A DNA stretch of 64,000 bases, from NCBI RefSeq assembly GCF_039521565.1, contig NZ_BAAACP010000002.1:248001-312000 (forward strand), in the 5' to 3' direction. Both the position numbers and the translations under genes were made by a program. Below the pieces are notes generated by a model that was given only the letters and a program-made list of their open reading frames with translations, made no database searches and was not told where the DNA came from. This document shows, piece after piece, positions 35,100 through 44,852 of the stretch. Numbering within the stretch: position 1 is the first letter of the stretch; each line of letters opens with the position of its first letter. The stretch comes from Paraclostridium tenue. Lineage in GTDB: Bacteria > Bacillota > Clostridia > Peptostreptococcales > Peptostreptococcaceae.

Positions 35100-37718
35100 T
35101 TATTTTCTTTTTATAAGTTTACTAACTTCCATTAATAAAGTAGAAGTTATTGCTAAACCAAGTGATATAGCTAAATTTGTAAAGTTAAAGCTACTTGGCA
35201 TTGTAAATATGTTTCTCATAAATGGTAGTAATGTTAATGAAAACATTACTAAACATACTGCTACTGCACCTAATACATACTTGTTACTCTTAAATCCTAA
35301 TTCAAACACTGTTTCTGAATTTGATCTTGCTGCAAATGTTTGAAGTATTCTAGATAATGTAAGTGTAGCAAATGCCATTGACACACCAAGTTCTGCTGAA
35401 TGCTTCATACCGATTAGTTGTGCAGCTATTGTAACTAACCCTATTATAAATCCTCTAGTTATAACAAATCTTATAGCATCTTTTGAAAATATATTTTCAT
35501 CTTTATCTCTTGGAGGATTTTTCATAACACCTTTTTCAGGTTTTTCAAGCCCAAGTGCTATTGCAGGTAGTGAGTCTGTTACTAAGTTTATAAATAATAG
35601 TTGTATTGTTGTAAACGGATTTGGAAGTCCTGCAAATACTGCAAATAGTATAGCAATTATTCCTCCTAAGTTTCCTGAGAATAAATACATTATTGATTTT
35701 TTAATGTTTGTATAAACTGTTCTACCTACTTCTACTGCTTTGACTATTGTTGCAAAGTTATCATCTACTAATACCATATCTGATGCATCTTTTGCAACTT
35801 CTGTTCCACTTCCCATACCTATACCAATATCTGCTTGTTTTAGCGCTGGTGCATCATTAACACCATCACCTGTCATTGCACAAACTTTACCTTTTCTTTG
35901 CCAAGCTTTTACTATTCTTATTTTGTTTTCTGGTGAAACTCTTGCATATACTGATATATGTTCTAGATTTTTATCTAGTTCTTCTTCGCTTAAAGCATCT
36001 AATTCACTACCAGTAAGTGCCATATCACCTTCTTCAAATATACCTATATCTGTTGCTATTGCTTTTGCTGTTGTTTTGTGATCTCCTGTTATCATAACAG
36101 TTTTAATACCAGATTTTTTTGCATTTTCAACTGCTTCATAAACCTCTTCTCTTGGTGGGTCTATCATTGCAGTAAGTCCTATTAATGTTAAATTATCTTC
36201 ATCTTCAATTGAAGGTACAAAGCTTTCATCCTTAACTTTTTTAGTTGCAAATGCTAAAACTCTTAAAGCTTTGTTTGAAAAACCTTCATTCATTTTCTTA
36301 TATTCATTTAATATTTCATCATTTATTTTTACTACTTCATCACCAACTAGTGCATATTTACATCTACTAAATATTACATCTGGTGCTCCTTTAGTAAACA
36401 TTACTACATCTTCTTCTATTTTGTTAACTGTTGACATTAACTTTCTATCACTATCAAATGGTAATTCACTTAATCTAGGGTTTATATCTCTTATTTCTTT
36501 ATAATCAAATCCCTTTTTGTTAACATAGTGCATAAGTGCCACTTCTGTAGGATCTCCTATTTCAACACCTTCATTTGTCAAATCTGAATCATTACAAAGC
36601 GAAGAACTTAACACTAAATAACTTTCTTGAAGTGATATTGCTTTTGCTACTGCAACTTCTTCATACTCATTATTTGCTAAAGCTGTTTTTGGGTTGTATA
36701 TATAAGTATCTACAACAGTCATTTTATTTTGAGTTAATGTTCCAGTTTTATCTGTACATATAACACTTGTTGAACCTAATGTTTCAACTGCTGGTAACTT
36801 TCTTATTATAGCTTGTTTTTTAGCCATAGAGTTTGTTCCAACTGCTAAAACTATTGTAACTATTGAAGATAGAGCTTCTGGTATTGCTGCAACTGCTATT
36901 GCTATTGCAAACATAAATGAATTTACTAAATCTCCACCTCTAATAACTTCTACACCAAATATTAATGCCGCTAATATTACTATCCATATGCCTAGCTTTT
37001 TACTAAATTCATCTAATTTAACTTGAAGTGGTGTTTGTTTATTTTCTGCATTTTCTAGTAAGTCTGCTATTTTACCCATCTCTGTATCCATAGCAGTTTT
37101 TGTTACTACATATACAGCTCTTCCGTAAACTACCATTGAACCACTAAATACTAAATTCTTTTGATCGCCAATTGCTACTTCTTCACTAATTACATCTTCA
37201 TGTTTTAATACTGGTTCTGCTTCTCCAGTAAGCATACCTTCTACTACTTTAAGATTTTGTGATTCTATTATTCTACCATCTGCTGGTACATAATCTCCTG
37301 CCTCTAGTATTACTATATCTCCAGGGACTATATCTCTTGAAGGGATTGTAACTTTTATACCGTCTCTTATAATTTTTGCATTTGGTACTGATAATTTTTT
37401 AAGACTTTCAAGTGATCCTTCTGCTTTTTTAGTTTGAACTACCGATAATACAGAGTTTAGTGTTATAACTGCAAATATTATTAAACTTTCCGTTCCTTCT
37501 CCTAAAAATGCTTGAACTAAAGCTGCTATTAATAAAATGATTACTAATGGATCTTTAAAAGTTTCTAAAAATAATTTCCAAGTTGGAGTTTTAACTTTTT
37601 CTTTAAGTTCATTGTATCCATGCTTTTGTAGTAAGTCTTTTGCTGTGTCTGATTTTAAACCTTCTAAACTAGTGTTTAATTGATTTAAAGTTTCATCGAT
37701 ACTTTTTTTATAAAACAT
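35100..37718 (-). CDS. P2-type cation ATPase, probable Mn2+/Ca2+ exporter
   Basis: 872 residues with the full P-type order: actuator motif LTGEAEPV (TGE), TM4 ion site AVAAIPEALSSIV, phosphorylation motif ICTDKTGTLT, KGAPD nucleotide-binding motif, MITGDHKTTA and TGDGVNDAPALK, then the C-terminal helical bundle. By sequence it would be called a Ca2+ ATPase. The Mn2+ riboswitch in its leader points to Mn2+ (possibly with Ca2+) export instead. GGAGGTTAAGT before the ATG. Confidence 0.93.
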   Translation of the reverse strand: MFYKKSIDETLNQLNTSLEGLKSDTAKDLLQKHGYNELKEKVKTPTWKLFLETFKDPLVIILLIAALVQAFLGEGTESLIIFAVITLNSVLSVVQTKKAEGSLESLKKLSVPNAKIIRDGIKVTIPSRDIVPGDIVILEAGDYVPADGRIIESQNLKVVEGMLTGEAEPVLKHEDVISEEVAIGDQKNLVFSGSMVVYGRAVYVVTKTAMDTEMGKIADLLENAENKQTPLQVKLDEFSKKLGIWIVILAALIFGVEVIRGGDLVNSFMFAIAIAVAAIPEALSSIVTIVLAVGTNSMAKKQAIIRKLPAVETLGSTSVICTDKTGTLTQNKMTVVDTYIYNPKTALANNEYEEVAVAKAISLQESYLVLSSSLCNDSDLTNEGVEIGDPTEVALMHYVNKKGFDYKEIRDINPRLSELPFDSDRKLMSTVNKIEEDVVMFTKGAPDVIFSRCKYALVGDEVVKINDEILNEYKKMNEGFSNKALRVLAFATKKVKDESFVPSIEDEDNLTLIGLTAMIDPPREEVYEAVENAKKSGIKTVMITGDHKTTAKAIATDIGIFEEGDMALTGSELDALSEEELDKNLEHISVYARVSPENKIRIVKAWQRKGKVCAMTGDGVNDAPALKQADIGIGMGSGTEVAKDASDMVLVDDNFATIVKAVEVGRTVYTNIKKSIMYLFSGNLGGIIAILFAVFAGLPNPFTTIQLLFINLVTDSLPAIALGLEKPEKGVMKNPPRDKDENIFSKDAIRFVITRGFIIGLVTIAAQLIGMKHSAELGVSMAFATLTLSRILQTFAARSNSETVFELGFKSNKYVLGAVAVCLVMFSLTLLPFMRNIFTMPSSFNFTNLAISLGLAITSTLLMEVSKLIKRK

Positions 37719-37751
37719 ACTTAACCTCCGAAAATTTTATTTAAATAAAAT

Positions 37752-37793
37752 AGACCTCCAAGCAAACTTTATAAAAAATTTGCTTGAAGGTCT
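37752..37793 (-). terminator. Riboswitch expression platform (intrinsic terminator)
   Basis: GACCTTCAAGCAAA pairs with TTTGCTTGGAGGTC and is followed by a T-rich stretch. The 5' arm shares CCTTCAAG with the 3' strand of the aptamer P1 helix, so terminator and ligand-bound aptamer exclude each other. Metal binding should therefore turn the ATPase gene on. Confidence 0.85.
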
Positions 37794-37888
37794 TGCTAAC
37801 AAGGTTTTATCTCGCTAATCAACCGGGATTTAATATCCGAAATTGACGATTGATTATCGCTTAAAAGCGAAAGCTACTCCCCTTCAAG
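37783..37888 (-). promoter_or_regulatory. yybP-ykoY manganese riboswitch
   Basis: Transcribed from the reverse strand, the leader begins CTTGAAGGGGAGTAGC and later has CGTCAATTTCGG, an ACCGGG-type helix, and ends GTTAGCAAGACCTTCAAG. These are the conserved bases of the yybP-ykoY class: the GGGGAGUAGC start and the AGCAAGACCUU end. P1 is CTTGAAGG (37881-37888 complement) with CCTTCAAG (37783-37790 complement), fully paired. Confidence 0.92.
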
Positions 37889-37912
37889 GAGTACTTATTT
37901 ATTTATACAATT

Positions 37913-37940
37913 ATTATATACCTTTGATTGATTTTTGCAA
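37913..37940 (-). promoter_or_regulatory. Promoter of the riboswitch-ATPase transcript
   Basis: Reverse strand TTGCAA (37935-37940), 16 bases, TATAAT (37913-37918), 24 bases before the aptamer start. Confidence 0.6.
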
Positions 37941-38055
37941 CACTTTTTTTGTTCATTTAACTTACATTTAACATTTCTAACTAATTTCTAAATTGTAATA
38001 TATTTTTATAATTTACACATAATACTTAATAAATCTTAAAAGGTAGGTATTTTTT

Positions 38056-38634
38056 ATGGATAATAAAAAAGTTATTATATTTAAATGGTTACTTTATCTT
38101 ATATATATAGCTTCTATAATTTATTTTTTATTTACAGAAGAAAAAGGTAAAGCTTTTATAAGTTTTATTAGCTTAGTTATAACTTTTATTTTAAGTAAAT
38201 TATACTTTAAAAACTTTTTAGTTATAGATAAGCCTTTATATATATTTGGTAATTTATTTATTGTTGCATCTTTTTTAATAGGCTCTTGTTATAGAATGTA
38301 TGATTTTTTTAAACCTTATGATAGTTGCCTTCACTTTTTATCTGGTTTTATAACTGTTAAAATCTGTTGGAATATACTTAAGTATATAATAGTCATAACT
38401 TCAAGTAGTTTAGTTGATAAATTATTATACTTTTTAATTATATTCTTCTTTGCAATGGGAGTTTCAGGAGTTTGTGAAATAGCTGAATACTTACTTGATG
38501 TATTCTTTAAAATGGGAACTCAATCTGGTGGACTAAAAGACACTATGCAAGATATGCTTTATGCTTTAAGTAGTGTTTTACTTATGATAATTTATTATTT
38601 TAGAAAATATAATAAAAGTCTAAAAAGACTATAA
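38056..38634 (+). CDS. DUF2238-like (YjdF-type) membrane protein
   Basis: 192 residues, six predicted helices. The polar motifs between helices match the DUF2238/YjdF family: YDSCLHFLSGF (about 86-96), GVCEIAEYLLD and GTQSGGLKDTMQDM. The conserved His, Glu and Asp suggest an enzymatic or metal-binding membrane protein of unknown role. ATG at 38056 with AAAAGGTAGG upstream. It ends at the structured element 38656-38782. Confidence 0.78.
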   Translation: MDNKKVIIFKWLLYLIYIASIIYFLFTEEKGKAFISFISLVITFILSKLYFKNFLVIDKPLYIFGNLFIVASFLIGSCYRMYDFFKPYDSCLHFLSGFITVKICWNILKYIIVITSSSLVDKLLYFLIIFFFAMGVSGVCEIAEYLLDVFFKMGTQSGGLKDTMQDMLYALSSVLLMIIYYFRKYNKSLKRL

Positions 38635-38655
38635 AGTTCACAGTAAAAAATAAAG

Positions 38656-38782
38656 AAAGAATGCCTTCGTAGCTTAGCGAAGGAATTGGATATAAACTGT
38701 AGCGACATTTACAAGCAGCTTTATCGCTTGTATGAAGCATTGCTTATATCCAATTCCGAGCGCCCCTCACGAGACATTCTTT
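38656..38782. other. GC-rich multi-stem structured element
   Basis: Outer stem AAAGAATG (38656-38663) / CATTCTTT (38775-38782) encloses a small hairpin CTTCG...CGAAG and a perfect 14-bp stem GGAATTGGATATAA / TTATATCCAATTCC. The long stem contains TACAAGC / GCTTGTA. A 3' tail CGAGCGCCCCTCACGAG follows. A T-run after the outer stem on the plus strand would let it end the upstream gene, but it is far more elaborate and GC-richer than the other terminators here. Confidence 0.65.
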
Positions 38783-38794
38783 TTTAATCTATAC

Positions 38795-40690
38795 TTATTC
38801 ATTTATTGGTTTTTTAAGTACTGCTAAAAGTATCATTCCTATTACAGAACCTACTAATATTGCTCCTAAGTATGCTAGAGGATGACCAACAACTGGAACA
38901 ACAAATATTCCTCCATGTGGTGCTCTTAAAGTTACATTAAACATCATACTTAGTGCTCCTGCTACTGCTGAACCTACAACACATGCTGGTATAACTTTTA
39001 TAGGGTCTGCTGCTGCAAATGGTATAGCACCTTCTGTAATAAATGATAATCCCATTACATAGTTAACTTTACCTGATTCTTGTTCTTCTTTAGTGAATCT
39101 ATTTTTAAAGAAAGTTGTAGCAAGTGCTATAGCTAAAGGAGGTACCATACCACCTGCCATAACTGCTGCCATTATTTCATATTGTCCTGATTGAAGTGAT
39201 GCAACTCCAAATACATAAGCTGCCTTATTTATTGGCCCACCCATGTCTATTGCCATCATACCACCTAATATTAACCCAAGTATTAATTTAGAACTTGTCC
39301 CAAGTCCATTTAAGAAACTAGTTATACCTAAGTTTATTGCTGCTACTGGAGGTATTACTACAAAATTCATTATAATACCTATTAAAAGTGTACCAAATAA
39401 AGGATATAATAAAACTGGTTTTATACCATCTAGTGATGCTGGTAATACACTAAATACTTTTTTAAGTCCAACTACTAAATATCCTGCTAAGAAACCTGCA
39501 AGTAATGCTCCTAAAAATCCTGAACCACTTGCATTGGCCATTGCACCACCTACAAAACCTACTACTAAAGCTGGTCTATCAGCTATACTATATGCAATGT
39601 ATCCTGCAAGTACTGGTAACATAAATCCAAAAGCAACATCTCCTATAGACTTAAAGAATGCAGCTATTGGTGTGTTTGAACCAAAGTTTTCTGGGTTTAT
39701 AGAGTAATTATCTAGTAAAAATGCTAGTGCTATTAATATACCTCCACTTACAACGAATGGTAGCATATTTGATACCCCGTTCATTAAGTGTTTGTATACT
39801 TTTCTAAGTGCTGTTTCATCATTTGACTCTTCACTTGATTCTGTGTTTCCACTATGATTGTATATTGGTGCATCTCCATTTTGTGCTTTAGTTATTAACT
39901 CTTCTGCTTTGTGTATCCCGTTAGCAACTTTAGTTATTATAACTTTTTTTCCGTTAAATCTAGCCATATCAACTTTTTTATCAGCTGCTACTATTATACA
40001 TGTTGCATTTTCTATTTCTTCTTTAGTTAAAACATTTTTAGCACCAGATGAACCATTAGTTTCTACCTTTATGCTAACTCCCATTTTTTCAGCTTGTTTA
40101 TTTAAACTTTCTGCTGCCATAAAAGTATGTGCTATTCCTGTTGGACAAGCTGTAACTGCTAATACTGTTGGATATTTTGAAGAACTACTTTCTTTAACTT
40201 CTACAACTTCTTCCTTTTCTTCTTCTGGAAACTTTTCTTTTTCTTTGTAATCTATTAAGTTTAAGAACTCATCTACATTTTGAGCATTCATTAATTTTTC
40301 TCTAAATTCTTCATCCATAAGTATTGTAGATAATCTTGATAATACTTCAAGATGAGTATTATTAGCTCCTTCTGGTGCTGCTATCATAAAAAATAAATGT
40401 GATAGACTTCCATCAAAAGATTCATAATCTACACCTTTTTTTGAAACTGCTGCACCTAAACATGCATTTTTAACTGCTTTAGTTTTGGCATGAGGTATAG
40501 CTATTCCTTCTCCTATACCTGTTGTACTTTGATTTTCACGAGCTATTATAGCTTCTTTGTATTCTAATCTATCATTTAAATTCCCACTATTATTTACTAA
40601 ATCTACTAATTTATCTATAGCATCCATTTTATCTTTTGCTTTTAAGTCAAGACTTATAGATCTTTTATCTATTAAATCAACTATTCTCAT
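38795..40690 (-). CDS. fruA: PTS fructose transporter subunit IIABC
   Basis: 631 residues. N-terminal EIIA with phospho-His67 (GIAIPHAKT), EIIB-Fru with Cys182 (AVTACPTGIAHT) and C-terminal EIIC (about 290-625, ten or so helices, GGPINKAAYVFG and PHGGIFVVP). Imports and phosphorylates fructose to fructose-1-phosphate. It follows fruK by 3 bases in one operon. AAGGAGAT before the ATG. Confidence 0.93.
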   Translation of the reverse strand: MRIVDLIDKRSISLDLKAKDKMDAIDKLVDLVNNSGNLNDRLEYKEAIIARENQSTTGIGEGIAIPHAKTKAVKNACLGAAVSKKGVDYESFDGSLSHLFFMIAAPEGANNTHLEVLSRLSTILMDEEFREKLMNAQNVDEFLNLIDYKEKEKFPEEEKEEVVEVKESSSSKYPTVLAVTACPTGIAHTFMAAESLNKQAEKMGVSIKVETNGSSGAKNVLTKEEIENATCIIVAADKKVDMARFNGKKVIITKVANGIHKAEELITKAQNGDAPIYNHSGNTESSEESNDETALRKVYKHLMNGVSNMLPFVVSGGILIALAFLLDNYSINPENFGSNTPIAAFFKSIGDVAFGFMLPVLAGYIAYSIADRPALVVGFVGGAMANASGSGFLGALLAGFLAGYLVVGLKKVFSVLPASLDGIKPVLLYPLFGTLLIGIIMNFVVIPPVAAINLGITSFLNGLGTSSKLILGLILGGMMAIDMGGPINKAAYVFGVASLQSGQYEIMAAVMAGGMVPPLAIALATTFFKNRFTKEEQESGKVNYVMGLSFITEGAIPFAAADPIKVIPACVVGSAVAGALSMMFNVTLRAPHGGIFVVPVVGHPLAYLGAILVGSVIGMILLAVLKKPINE

Positions 40691-40693
40691 AAT

Positions 40694-41611
40694 TTATCTC
40701 CTTTCTATTTTTATTTCATCTATTAACTTATATATATCTTCTTTTGTTGCTAAATCATTTGAAAATGCTGTTGCTCCTCCACTAGCTGCTCCTAAGTTTA
40801 AAGCTTCTTCATAATTATTTGAATTTAAGTATCCTGCTATAAACCCTGCTACCATAGAATCTCCTGCACCTACTGAGTTTTTAACTTCTCCTTTTGCTAC
40901 GTTACTTGTAAAAACTTCTCCATCTTCATTTATTAGTAATGCCCCATCTTTACCCATAGATACTAATACATTTTTAGCACCCATTTCTTTAAGCTTTTTA
41001 GCATAAGTTATTATGTCATCAATTCCATTTAACTTAACATTAAATAATTCCTCTAATTCATGATTATTAGGCTTTATTAAAAATGGCTTATGCTTTAACA
41101 CATTCATTAATAAATCTTTAGTAGCATCTACTACTATTTTTACATTTTTATTTTCTAACCTTTTCATTATATTTTCATAAAGAGAAGAATCTAGAGTTTT
41201 AGGTATACTTCCTGCTAAAACTAATATATCGTTTTCTTTTAGACTATCAAGTTTTTCATATAATTTATTTAAAGATTCATCGTCTATATTTGGTCCTTGC
41301 CCGTTTATTTCTGTTTCTTCATTACTTTTAACTTTAACGTTTATTCTAGTAAATCCATTTTCTAGATTTATAAAATCTTCTTCTAATCCTTTATTTTTTA
41401 AAGTGTCTTTTATATATAAACCTGTAAATCCACTAACAAAACCTAGTGCCCTACTTTTATATCCTAATTCTTTTAATATTAATGATACGTTTATTCCTTT
41501 ACCCCCTGGGTATACGTATTCCTCTTTTGTTCTATTAACTTCACCATTTTTTAGATTATCTAACTTTATTACATAATCTATAGATGGGTTAAGTGTTACT
41601 GTGTAAATCAT
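40694..41611 (-). CDS. fruK: 1-phosphofructokinase FruK
   Basis: 305 residues of the PfkB family: NPSIDYVI at the start, GGKGINVSLILKELG (about 37-51) and the C-terminal catalytic GAGDSMVAGF with the base Asp. Converts fructose-1-phosphate to fructose-1,6-bisphosphate. First gene of the fru operon, with GAGGTGATA before the ATG. Confidence 0.93.
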   Translation of the reverse strand: MIYTVTLNPSIDYVIKLDNLKNGEVNRTKEEYVYPGGKGINVSLILKELGYKSRALGFVSGFTGLYIKDTLKNKGLEEDFINLENGFTRINVKVKSNEETEINGQGPNIDDESLNKLYEKLDSLKENDILVLAGSIPKTLDSSLYENIMKRLENKNVKIVVDATKDLLMNVLKHKPFLIKPNNHELEELFNVKLNGIDDIITYAKKLKEMGAKNVLVSMGKDGALLINEDGEVFTSNVAKGEVKNSVGAGDSMVAGFIAGYLNSNNYEEALNLGAASGGATAFSNDLATKEDIYKLIDEIKIERR

Positions 41612-41679
41612 GTTATCACCTCGTTAGTGTTATCTTATATTCTTATAATACCTTTGAATACATTTTCCTAAAAGTCAAA

Positions 41680-41707
41680 AAATTTCTCTTAGTTAAAAGA
41701 GAAATTT
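41680..41707 (-). terminator. Terminator of the PRD regulator gene
   Basis: AAATTTCTCTT / AAGAGAAATTT, 11-bp stem with a 6-base loop, lies 20 bases past the stop and separates the regulator from fruK. Confidence 0.82.
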
Positions 41708-41726
41708 ATCGATTACAATTGTTTAG

Positions 41727-43499
41727 TTATTTAAACATAGCTATAAACTTATCGTATTTTTTAGATTCACATATGCTTATTACTTTTGCTATTGAGTCTA
41801 TTCTTTTATATATATTTGAAAATAAATCTTCATAATTTATAATGCTTTCCTTTTGAAGACAAAGCATTATAACTAATCTTACATCTCCAATTTCCCATGG
41901 TATGCTTTTTTTAAGTATACCTATTGCTATAGCATTTTTATAAACTTGTCCAGTTGCTCCATGAGGAATTGCTACCATATTTCCGATTTCTGTTGTAGCT
42001 ATATTTTCTCTTTCTATATAAGATTTTTTCATTTCTTCATCTATATACTTTTTTTCAATTAACTTTTCTGACATATATTCTATTACATCGTATTTATTAT
42101 CAAAATCTAGGTCAGTAAAAAATAAATCTCTATCAAATATTTCAGATAAATTTATGTTGTAATATATTTTTCCTGTATCTAAAAACTTTTCTATTATCTT
42201 TATTTCTTTATCATCTAAAAATGGTGATACATTTATTACAGGAATATTATCAACTTTTATAGGTACAGTAGCTATTATAAAATCTACGTCTAATAATCCA
42301 ATATAATCTATTAAATATGATGGTATAACTTTTAGTATTTCTAATCTTTTATCAAACTTTGCTTCAAGTTTTGCTTTTATAAGCATAGAAGTTCCAACAC
42401 CTGATGCACATACTATTATAGCTTTTGATATTTTTTTATTTTCTTTATAATTTGTTCTTTGAAGTGCTCCACCTATATGTATTGCTATATTTGCAGTTTC
42501 ATTTTCATCTATTTCTAAATTTAAGTCTTTTTCTAAAGTGTTTTTAGCTATATTTGCTAAATCAAATGCTACTGGATACTTCATTTTTATATCATTTGCT
42601 ATTATATTTTTATTATTTATATTAAGTTCTTTTTTTATGCAAAAATTACTTATATGCTTATATAAAAATTCTTTAAATATATCATCATTACTTAAATCTA
42701 TAGATGTAGCTAATTTTATATTTTTAGTAAATTTATCTATAGAATTTAATATTTTATTTTTATAATCCTTATTTTCTTCTTTACTAAATTTATCTTTATA
42801 ATATTTTATGTAATTTTTTATGTACTCTTTATAATTTATATTATCTTCTAAGGATAAGGATATTAATATGTAGTTAAAAATATTGTTAAATTCATAATCT
42901 GTAAATATAATGTTCTCTTTTTCTAAGTTATATAATATTTCTGATCTTATTAAAGGTATGCTCTCCTTTATATAATCACTAAAAAAGTCTTCAAGTTTTA
43001 TATCATTATAATTTAAACTAACTTCTAAAATACATTTTTTTAGATTATTTATATCTCCATCAATACTTATACCAAGTTTATGCTTTGATACTATTTTTAA
43101 ATTATATTTTTCAAGTATGGATTTAACTTCTTTTAAATCATTTTTTATAGTAGATAAGCTAACATACATTTCATTTGCTAGACTTTCAATTTTTAAAGTT
43201 TTATTTTTGTATAATAATAATACACGCTTTAATATATAACTTACCCTATTAACATCACTATTTAATTCATCTTTTATTTCTTTTATAGATTTTATATCTC
43301 CAACTAATTTATATCCAATACCTCTTATTGAGTCTATTTTTACTTTTTCAAGTGTAGAATTTATATTTTTCACTTCTACTTGTATCGTTTTTGTAGAACA
43401 ACCTATTTCTTTAGCTAGTGCTTTACTACTTATAGGTTGTGTACTATTTTTTAGTATATCAATTATTTTAGCTTGTCTTTTACTTAAAATATATTCCAA
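41727..43499 (-). CDS. PRD-domain transcription regulator with PTS EIIB and EIIA domains
   Basis: About 590 residues. N-terminal HTH (LSKRQAKIIDILK...ISSKALAKEIGCSTKTIQ), a second HTH, PRD modules (the second around NETANIAIHIGGALQR), an EIIB-like segment (IIVCASGVGTSMLIKAKL) and a C-terminal EIIA-2 domain (NMVAIPHGA). This is the MtlR/ManR-type activator layout, controlled by PTS phosphorylation, and the fru operon right downstream is the likely target. The TTG at 43499 is taken as start: AAGGG lies 9 bases upstream, whereas the TTG at 43508 directly abuts it. Confidence 0.88.
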   Translation of the reverse strand: MEYILSKRQAKIIDILKNSTQPISSKALAKEIGCSTKTIQVEVKNINSTLEKVKIDSIRGIGYKLVGDIKSIKEIKDELNSDVNRVSYILKRVLLLYKNKTLKIESLANEMYVSLSTIKNDLKEVKSILEKYNLKIVSKHKLGISIDGDINNLKKCILEVSLNYNDIKLEDFFSDYIKESIPLIRSEILYNLEKENIIFTDYEFNNIFNYILISLSLEDNINYKEYIKNYIKYYKDKFSKEENKDYKNKILNSIDKFTKNIKLATSIDLSNDDIFKEFLYKHISNFCIKKELNINNKNIIANDIKMKYPVAFDLANIAKNTLEKDLNLEIDENETANIAIHIGGALQRTNYKENKKISKAIIVCASGVGTSMLIKAKLEAKFDKRLEILKVIPSYLIDYIGLLDVDFIIATVPIKVDNIPVINVSPFLDDKEIKIIEKFLDTGKIYYNINLSEIFDRDLFFTDLDFDNKYDVIEYMSEKLIEKKYIDEEMKKSYIERENIATTEIGNMVAIPHGATGQVYKNAIAIGILKKSIPWEIGDVRLVIMLCLQKESIINYEDLFSNIYKRIDSIAKVISICESKKYDKFIAMFK

Positions 43500-43683
43500 A
43501 ATTATCAACCCTTATCTAAATTGTTTATAATTTTTATTTTACTATATACATTGTTATTCTTTCAATTATTAAAGCCTTTAAGTTACATTTATTAAAATAT
43601 TACAAATTTTTAAGTTTTAAATTTTAATATTTAATGGTATACTCATTAAATATTAATCAAACCAAAAATTTAAAGGAGGATAC

Positions 43684-44814
43684 ATGAAAAAATATTTAGA
43701 TGAATTTTCAAAATCCATAAGATATATAATTCCTGTTGTAGTGTTTTTTATAGGATTTATTATCTATCAAAATTTCAATAATATATTGAAATTTATTACA
43801 ACTAATGTCCAAATAATTTCTGGGGTTTTAACTCCATTTGTTATTGGTTTTTTAATCGCTTACATACTTAATAAACCTATGGTTTATCTTCAAAAAAAGT
43901 TTAAGCTTGGTCGTGGTGTTAGTGTAGCAATAATTTATGGAGTATTATTGGCTATGTTAGTTTTTGTATGGATATATATAGTTCCAATTATTCAAAAAAA
44001 TATAGCAGATTTATATTCATTTATGCCTCATGATATGAAAGAAGTTGAAAGTATAATTAATTCTACACTTTCAAAATTTAAAATAAATGTAAAAAATCCA
44101 ACTTCTGCTTTACAAGTAAAAGATTTTATGTCAAATTCAGTAATCCCAACAGTTACATCTATTGCAGGACTACTTAGTCAAACACTTTTAGAGTTGATAG
44201 GTTTAATAGTAACTTATACTGTAAATATTTTCTTAGGAATAGTAATTTCTATATATTTATTATTATCTAAGGAAAAAAGCATTAAAATAACTGATGATTT
44301 ATGCGAGTGTATTTTCGGTAAGTTTTACTTAAAATCAAAAGAATTCGGTAAGATTCTTGATAAGAATATAGGTTCTTATATAATTGCCAAGTTTTTAGAT
44401 TCTTTAATTTATGGTACTGTTTGTACTATAATACTTGTTTTATTAAATTCTCATTATCCAGTATTTGTCGGGATAATAGTTGGTATAACAAATATGATTC
44501 CATTCTTTGGGCCAATTATAGGTACTATAGTTGCGACTTTTATAAATCTATTCTTCTCTTTTGAAAAAGCGATTATAGTTTTAATTGTTATGATTGTAGT
44601 TCAACAATTAGAAAGTGCAATACTTGAACCTCATTTTGTTGGAAAACAAGTTGGAGTACCACCAATACTTACAATACTTGCAGTAACACTTGCAGGACAA
44701 TATACAGGTTTTCTTGGCATGATGTTATCTGTTCCTATTATGGGAGTTGTTATAATCTATGTTAATAGATTTATCGAAAAGAAAAAATCAAATATTATAC
44801 AATCTGAAAAATAG
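43684..44814 (+). CDS. AI-2E family transporter (PerM/TqsA-type permease)
   Basis: 376 residues, seven to eight helices. Family marks are GFLIAYILNKPMVYLQKK in the first third and the conserved VGITNMIPFFGPIIGTI and LEPHFVGKQVGVPPI blocks near the C-terminus. Family members export varied small molecules or Na+; the AI-2 name does not fix the substrate. AAAGGAGGA before the ATG. Confidence 0.9.
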   Translation: MKKYLDEFSKSIRYIIPVVVFFIGFIIYQNFNNILKFITTNVQIISGVLTPFVIGFLIAYILNKPMVYLQKKFKLGRGVSVAIIYGVLLAMLVFVWIYIVPIIQKNIADLYSFMPHDMKEVESIINSTLSKFKINVKNPTSALQVKDFMSNSVIPTVTSIAGLLSQTLLELIGLIVTYTVNIFLGIVISIYLLLSKEKSIKITDDLCECIFGKFYLKSKEFGKILDKNIGSYIIAKFLDSLIYGTVCTIILVLLNSHYPVFVGIIVGITNMIPFFGPIIGTIVATFINLFFSFEKAIIVLIVMIVVQQLESAILEPHFVGKQVGVPPILTILAVTLAGQYTGFLGMMLSVPIMGVVIIYVNRFIEKKKSNIIQSEK

Positions 44815-44821
44815 ATAAATT

Positions 44822-44852
44822 AAAAAAGAGCCTTTATATAAGGCTCTTTTTT
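44822..44852. terminator. Bidirectional terminator
   Basis: AAAAAAGAGCCTT / AAGGCTCTTTTTT, 13-bp stem between the convergent AI-2E and TetR genes. Confidence 0.9.
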
